DNA of 64,000 nucleotides, from contig NZ_RZNZ01000012.1 of the NCBI RefSeq assembly GCF_008698145.1, positions 43,416-107,415 on the forward strand, given 5' to 3'. Shown here one piece after another: positions 61,401 to 64,000 of this stretch (position 1 is its first letter; each line of letters opens with the position of its first letter). The DNA comes from Bifidobacterium vespertilionis. Lineage in GTDB: Bacteria > Actinomycetota > Actinomycetes > Actinomycetales > Bifidobacteriaceae. Position numbers and translations under genes: made by a program. The notes under the pieces are model-generated. The model ran no database searches. It was not told the DNA's origin and saw only the letters and a list, made by a program, of their open reading frames with translations.

Positions 61401-62168
61401 ATGACTGAAATCAAGGATTTGCTGGCCGGTATGAACACCGTGGTGCGCCCCGACGGGCGCAAGGTGGACGAGCTGCGGCCGGTCACCATCACCCGCCACT
61501 TCACCGACGCCCCGGAGGGCTCGGTCCTCATCTGCTGCGGCAACACGCGCGTGATGTGCACGGCCACGTTCACCGCCGGCGTGCCGCGCTGGCGCAAGGA
61601 CTCCGGCTTGGGCTGGGTCACCGCCGAGTACGCGATGCTGCCGCGCGCCACCGCCGAGCGCACCGATCGCGAGTCGGTCAAGGGCAAGATCGGCGGCCGC
61701 ACGCATGAGATCAGCCGACTGATCGGCCGCTGCCTCAGGGGCGTGGTCAACATGAAGGCGCTGGGTGAAAACCAGATCCAGATCGACTGCGATGTGCTGC
61801 AGGCCGATGGCGGCACCCGCACGGCCTCGGTGACCGGCGCGTACGTGGCTTTGGTGGACGCCCTGAACTGGGCCGAGCAGCACAAGCACATCCGTTCGGC
61901 CGCCCGCGTGCTGCAGGACAGCGTCTCCGCGGTGTCCGTGGGCGTGATCGACGGCACCCCGATGCTGGACCTGCCCTATGTGGAGGACAGCAAGGCCATG
62001 ACGGACATGAACGTTGCGATGACCGGATCCGGCAAGTTCATCGAGATCCAGGGCACCGCCGAGCACCGCCCGTTCGATCGCGATGAGCTCAACGTGCTGC
62101 TCGATCTGGCTACCAAGGGCAACACCGAGCTGCAGGCCGCCCAGCAGGCCGCGCTCGCGCAGGACTGA
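61401..62168 (+). CDS. rph: Ribonuclease PH
   Basis: A 255-residue phosphorolytic 3'-exonuclease that trims tRNA precursors. Typical features: [41 protein letters not shown], the [23 protein letters not shown] motif with the catalytic basic and acidic residues, [16 protein letters not shown] and [19 protein letters not shown]. The ATG at 61401 has AAGGAG at 7 nt. It is followed after 81 bp by rdgB, the usual order. Confidence 0.96.
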   Translation: MTEIKDLLAGMNTVVRPDGRKVDELRPVTITRHFTDAPEGSVLICCGNTRVMCTATFTAGVPRWRKDSGLGWVTAEYAMLPRATAERTDRESVKGKIGGRTHEISRLIGRCLRGVVNMKALGENQIQIDCDVLQADGGTRTASVTGAYVALVDALNWAEQHKHIRSAARVLQDSVSAVSVGVIDGTPMLDLPYVEDSKAMTDMNVAMTGSGKFIEIQGTAEHRPFDRDELNVLLDLATKGNTELQAAQQAALAQD

Positions 62169-62249
62169 CCGGCGCGCATCGGCCGTTCGCCGGGCGCATC
62201 CGCTGTTCGCCGCTTTCATCTTCCGCGCAACCGCAAGAAAGGAACCGCA

Positions 62250-62924
62250 ATGAAACTCATCGTCGCCACGCACAACGAGGGCAAGCTGGTGGAGATCCGC
62301 CGCATCCTTGAGGAGGATCTGGGCGAGGACGCCGCCAAGGTGGAGCTCGTCTCCGCCGGCAGTCTCAAGCTGCCCGATCCGGTGGAGACCGGCACCACGT
62401 TCCAGGAGAACGCCCTGCTCAAGGCCCGCGATGTGGCCGCCCGCACCGGCTGCCCGGCCATCGCGGACGATTCCGGCCTCATTGTGGACGTGATGGGCAA
62501 TGCGCCCGGCATCCTGTCCGCCCGCTGGGCCGGCGCGCACGGCCACGATCTGGCCAACAACGCGCTGCTCCTCGCGCAGATCGAGGACATCCCGGACAGC
62601 AAGCGCACCGGCAAATTCCGCTGCGTCGCCGCGCTCGTGGTGCCCGCCGGCTTCCTCGGTGAGGGCTCCCCGGCATCCGAAACCGTGGAGATTGGCGACA
62701 TGCCCGGCGTGGTGATCCGCAAGGCCCGTGGCGAGCATGGTTTCGGCTACGACCCGATCTTCGTGCCGGATGAGCAGCCCGAAGGCCATACCAGCGACGA
62801 TCCGGACCATTTCGGCGAGCCGCTGACCAGCGCGGAGATGACCCCCAAGGAGAAGAACGCGATCTCCCACCGCGGCAAGGCCATCAAGGCCCTCGTCCCG
62901 GCCATCGAAGCCCTGCTGAAGTAG
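62250..62924 (+). CDS. rdgB: XTP/dITP pyrophosphatase (RdgB/Ham1)
   Basis: A 224-residue house-cleaning enzyme that hydrolyses dITP and XTP. IVATHNEGKLVEIRRIL is the substrate loop, TFQENALLKARDVA and AIADDSGLIVDVMGNAPGILSARWAG hold the catalytic acids, and HGFGYDPIFVPD with KNAISHRGKAIKAL completes the family pattern. A 10-residue loop (GFLGEGSPASE) and an acidic SDDPDHFGEPLT insert make it slightly long. AAGAAAGGAACC precedes the ATG. Same operon as rph. Confidence 0.96.
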   Translation: MKLIVATHNEGKLVEIRRILEEDLGEDAAKVELVSAGSLKLPDPVETGTTFQENALLKARDVAARTGCPAIADDSGLIVDVMGNAPGILSARWAGAHGHDLANNALLLAQIEDIPDSKRTGKFRCVAALVVPAGFLGEGSPASETVEIGDMPGVVIRKARGEHGFGYDPIFVPDEQPEGHTSDDPDHFGEPLTSAEMTPKEKNAISHRGKAIKALVPAIEALLK

Positions 62925-62974
62925 CCGCCGTACGCGCGGTTGGCCCCGCTCCCCGGTCGTCCTGGGGACGGCTT

Positions 62975-63215
62975 CCGTCATCCTGAGCACTGAGCCGTTA
63001 AGCGGAGCCCCTCTTCGTCATCCTGAGCACTGAGCCGTTAAGCGGACAGCCCAGTGGGCTGTCCGTAGGCGAAGGGAGCCGCCGCCAAGGCGGCGACGGT
63101 CCGGCGCAGCCGGACACTGAAAGGCGAAGCCGAAGGATCCTTAACTTTCCGCCTTGACTTTCCGCCCATATTAGGGATCTTCCGCTGTGCCCTTCGGCTT
63201 CCGCTCGGGATCAAA
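62975..63215. repeat. MITE-like elements with composite hairpin insert
   Basis: Two left arms (CGTCATCCTGAGCACTGAGC) with GTTAAGCGGACAGCCCAGT, then GGAGCCGCCGCCAAGGCGGC and GGTCCGGCGCAGCCGGACAC, then GAAGCCGAAGGATCCTTAAC and a degenerate right half (TTCGGCTTCCGCTCGGGATC). It is the reverse-orientation counterpart of the block at 33.49-33.59 kb. Confidence 0.8.
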
Positions 63216-63249
63216 CCTCTCTCCGGAAGGTGGACCGGCGTGTGATCGG

Positions 63250-63440
63250 GCGTGCGTGACCGGGGGTGCGTTGTGACCGGGGGTGTGACATGGCGTGTCC
63301 ATTCCCGGTCACGGGGATTTCAAAATGGCTTTATTCCAACGATTCCGGCACCCCGTGACCGGGCGTGCCCACACCGTGTCACGCTCCCCGTCACGCCGCA
63401 CGCCGTGTCACGCCCCTGGTCACGCCGGGTCCCGGAACCG
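63250..63440. repeat. GTGACCGGG array with conserved core, copy 5
   Basis: The core lies at 63320-63341 and is identical to copy 1 at 8726. From 63292 to about 63420 the sequence matches 8697-8826 with only scattered changes. Confidence 0.85.
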
Positions 63441-63650
63441 GCCCGATCTGCCCAGTTCTTGCCCGGTTGGCGACCGATTGCGCCCAGTTCTCGCCTAGTT
63501 CGTCTAATTCGCGCCGCAAACTGGGCAGATCGGGCCTCTCGCCGCGCAAACTGGGCGGATCCTGCCGTCTGGAGGCCGAAAATCGGTCGTAGAATGCCGG
63601 ATCTGCCCAGTTTGCGAATCCAGTGTCCCGATTTGCCCAGTTTGTGGGTG
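63440..63650. repeat. GATCTGCCCAGTT repeat cluster, copy 2
   Basis: The same cluster as at 8.88-9.08 kb: complements AAACTGGGCAGATC and AAACTGGGCGGATC 30 bp apart, then GGATCTGCCCAGTTTG and GATTTGCCCAGTTTG 30 bp apart. The right half (from about 63515) is nearly identical to 8943-9110, including GTCTGGAGGCCGAAAA. Confidence 0.8.
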
Positions 63651-63679
63651 GGCCACCGCAGATGGCACTTCATCCTGGG

Positions 63680-63850
63680 CGCTGAGCCGTGAACGAATGC
63701 CGGCGGTGTTCGCGGGCGAGGGCGAACGACAGTAAGCGAATGGAACCGCGGCTGCAGGCCGACCGCAGTTGCGGTCGAACCGCCGCCAAGGCGGCGACGG
63801 TCCGGCGCAGCCGGACACTGAAAGGCGAAGCCGAAGGATCCTTAATTCCC
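63680..63850. repeat. Remnants of MITE-like and composite hairpin repeats
   Basis: Contains CGCTGAGCCGTGAACG, the ACCGCCGCCAAGGCGGCG hairpin, GGTCCGGCGCAGCCGGAC and GAAGCCGAAGGATCCTTAA. It ends about 75 bp before the next gene. Confidence 0.7.
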
Positions 63851-63924
63851 CCTCCCGAGTCGTCCCGCGCCTCGGCGGGCTCTAGTGATCGTTGCAACAC
63901 CTGACCGACCGACGGGAGGATCAG

Positions 63925-64000
63925 ATGGAGACGGACACGAAGAGCGCGGCCAGATGGGTGTTCGAGGACGTGGAATACGCCACGCGCGGCGAGATGTGCG
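63925..64000 (+). CDS. Start of an unidentified gene, 3' end outside the window
   Basis: An ATG at 63925 is preceded by GGGAGGATCAG, and 25 codons follow to the window edge (METDTKSAARWVF...YATRGEMC). The good ribosome-binding site and codon use support a real gene. Too little is visible to name a family. Confidence 0.55.
   Translation, partial: METDTKSAARWVFEDVEYATRGEMC

Noticed and set aside
63252..63692. A 146-codon frame and its counterparts at 8658-9132
   Set aside because: The two copies encode similar peptides only because the underlying intergenic block is duplicated. The frames consist of repeat words, read on both strands, and lack ribosome-binding sites.

Overview
The window reads as a piece of a high-GC actinobacterial chromosome, most probably a Bifidobacterium. 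The reasons are the gene order rpsP-KH protein-rimM-trmD, the block rnc/rpmF/DUF177/coiled-coil protein/coaD, a large GH2 beta-galactosidase next to LacI-regulated sugar genes, a DUF3039 protein, and four tRNA genes without encoded CCA ends. No plasmid, prophage or IS transposase gene is visible. I do not assign a species.

Layout. 0-6.3 kb: a truncated O-acetylhomoserine sulfhydrylase gene, a nitrate/sulfonate-type ABC importer (ATPase, permease, lipoprotein) and a divergent amino-acid permease that resembles S-methylmethionine permease, which together suggest a sulfur-acquisition neighbourhood. 6.4-11.2 kb: small unknown proteins, a DUF2510 membrane protein, a SAM methyltransferase and a tRNA cluster (Gly-GCC, Val-GAC, Val-CAC, Ala-GGC). 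11.3-19.2 kb: an MFS exporter, an OmpR-type two-component pair, a FetAB-like exporter and a CtpE-like P-type ATPase. 19.9-22.5 kb: the trmD/rimM/KH/rpsP ribosome-maturation operon. 22.8-33.3 kb: a carbohydrate region with a GH30 glycosidase, a LacI regulator, a sugar-binding lipoprotein and a GH2 beta-galactosidase, with a GNAT/DUF1778 toxin-antitoxin pair between the last two. 33.6-36.5 kb: an endonuclease/exonuclease/phosphatase-family protein and ffh. 36.8-39.1 kb: a strikingly AT-rich island with a DUF3784-like protein and a NarL-type two-component system. 39.1-50.4 kb: guanine deaminase, a CDF metal transporter, cysS, a glutamine amidotransferase, an ABC-F protein, a FitAB-like toxin-antitoxin pair and an ArsR/MFS pair. 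50.9-62.9 kb: ilvB-ilvN, rnc, rpmF, DUF177, coaD, DUF3039, HIT, pncB, a Pr6Pr membrane protein, rph and rdgB. A new gene starts at the right edge.

The most unusual content is intergenic. Nearly every gap longer than 250 bases is filled with structured repeats. The most striking family is a 44-bp dyad: two 15-bp inverted arms around a variable centre of almost always 14 nt, repeated about every 81-82 bp at four separate loci (about 7.1-7.8, 19.3-19.9, 40.7-41.1 and 58.5-58.9 kb). A second sequence family at 1.03-1.17 kb has the same geometry with an 83-bp step. A third family consists of dense GTGACCGGG/CCCGGTCAC runs on both sides of a conserved AT-richer core of about 22 nt (five copies). 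A fourth is a MITE-like inverted repeat built on GTCATCCTGAGC...GAAGGATCC. All periods and copy counts were counted by hand from the sequence.

Regulation visible in sequence: the perfect palindrome GTTTACCGGTAAAC lies upstream of both the GH30 gene and the sugar-binding lipoprotein gene, on either side of the lacI gene, and defines a likely local regulon. Further palindromes sit in front of the permease/ABC pair, the methyltransferase, the P-type ATPase, both toxin-antitoxin operons and the ArsR gene.
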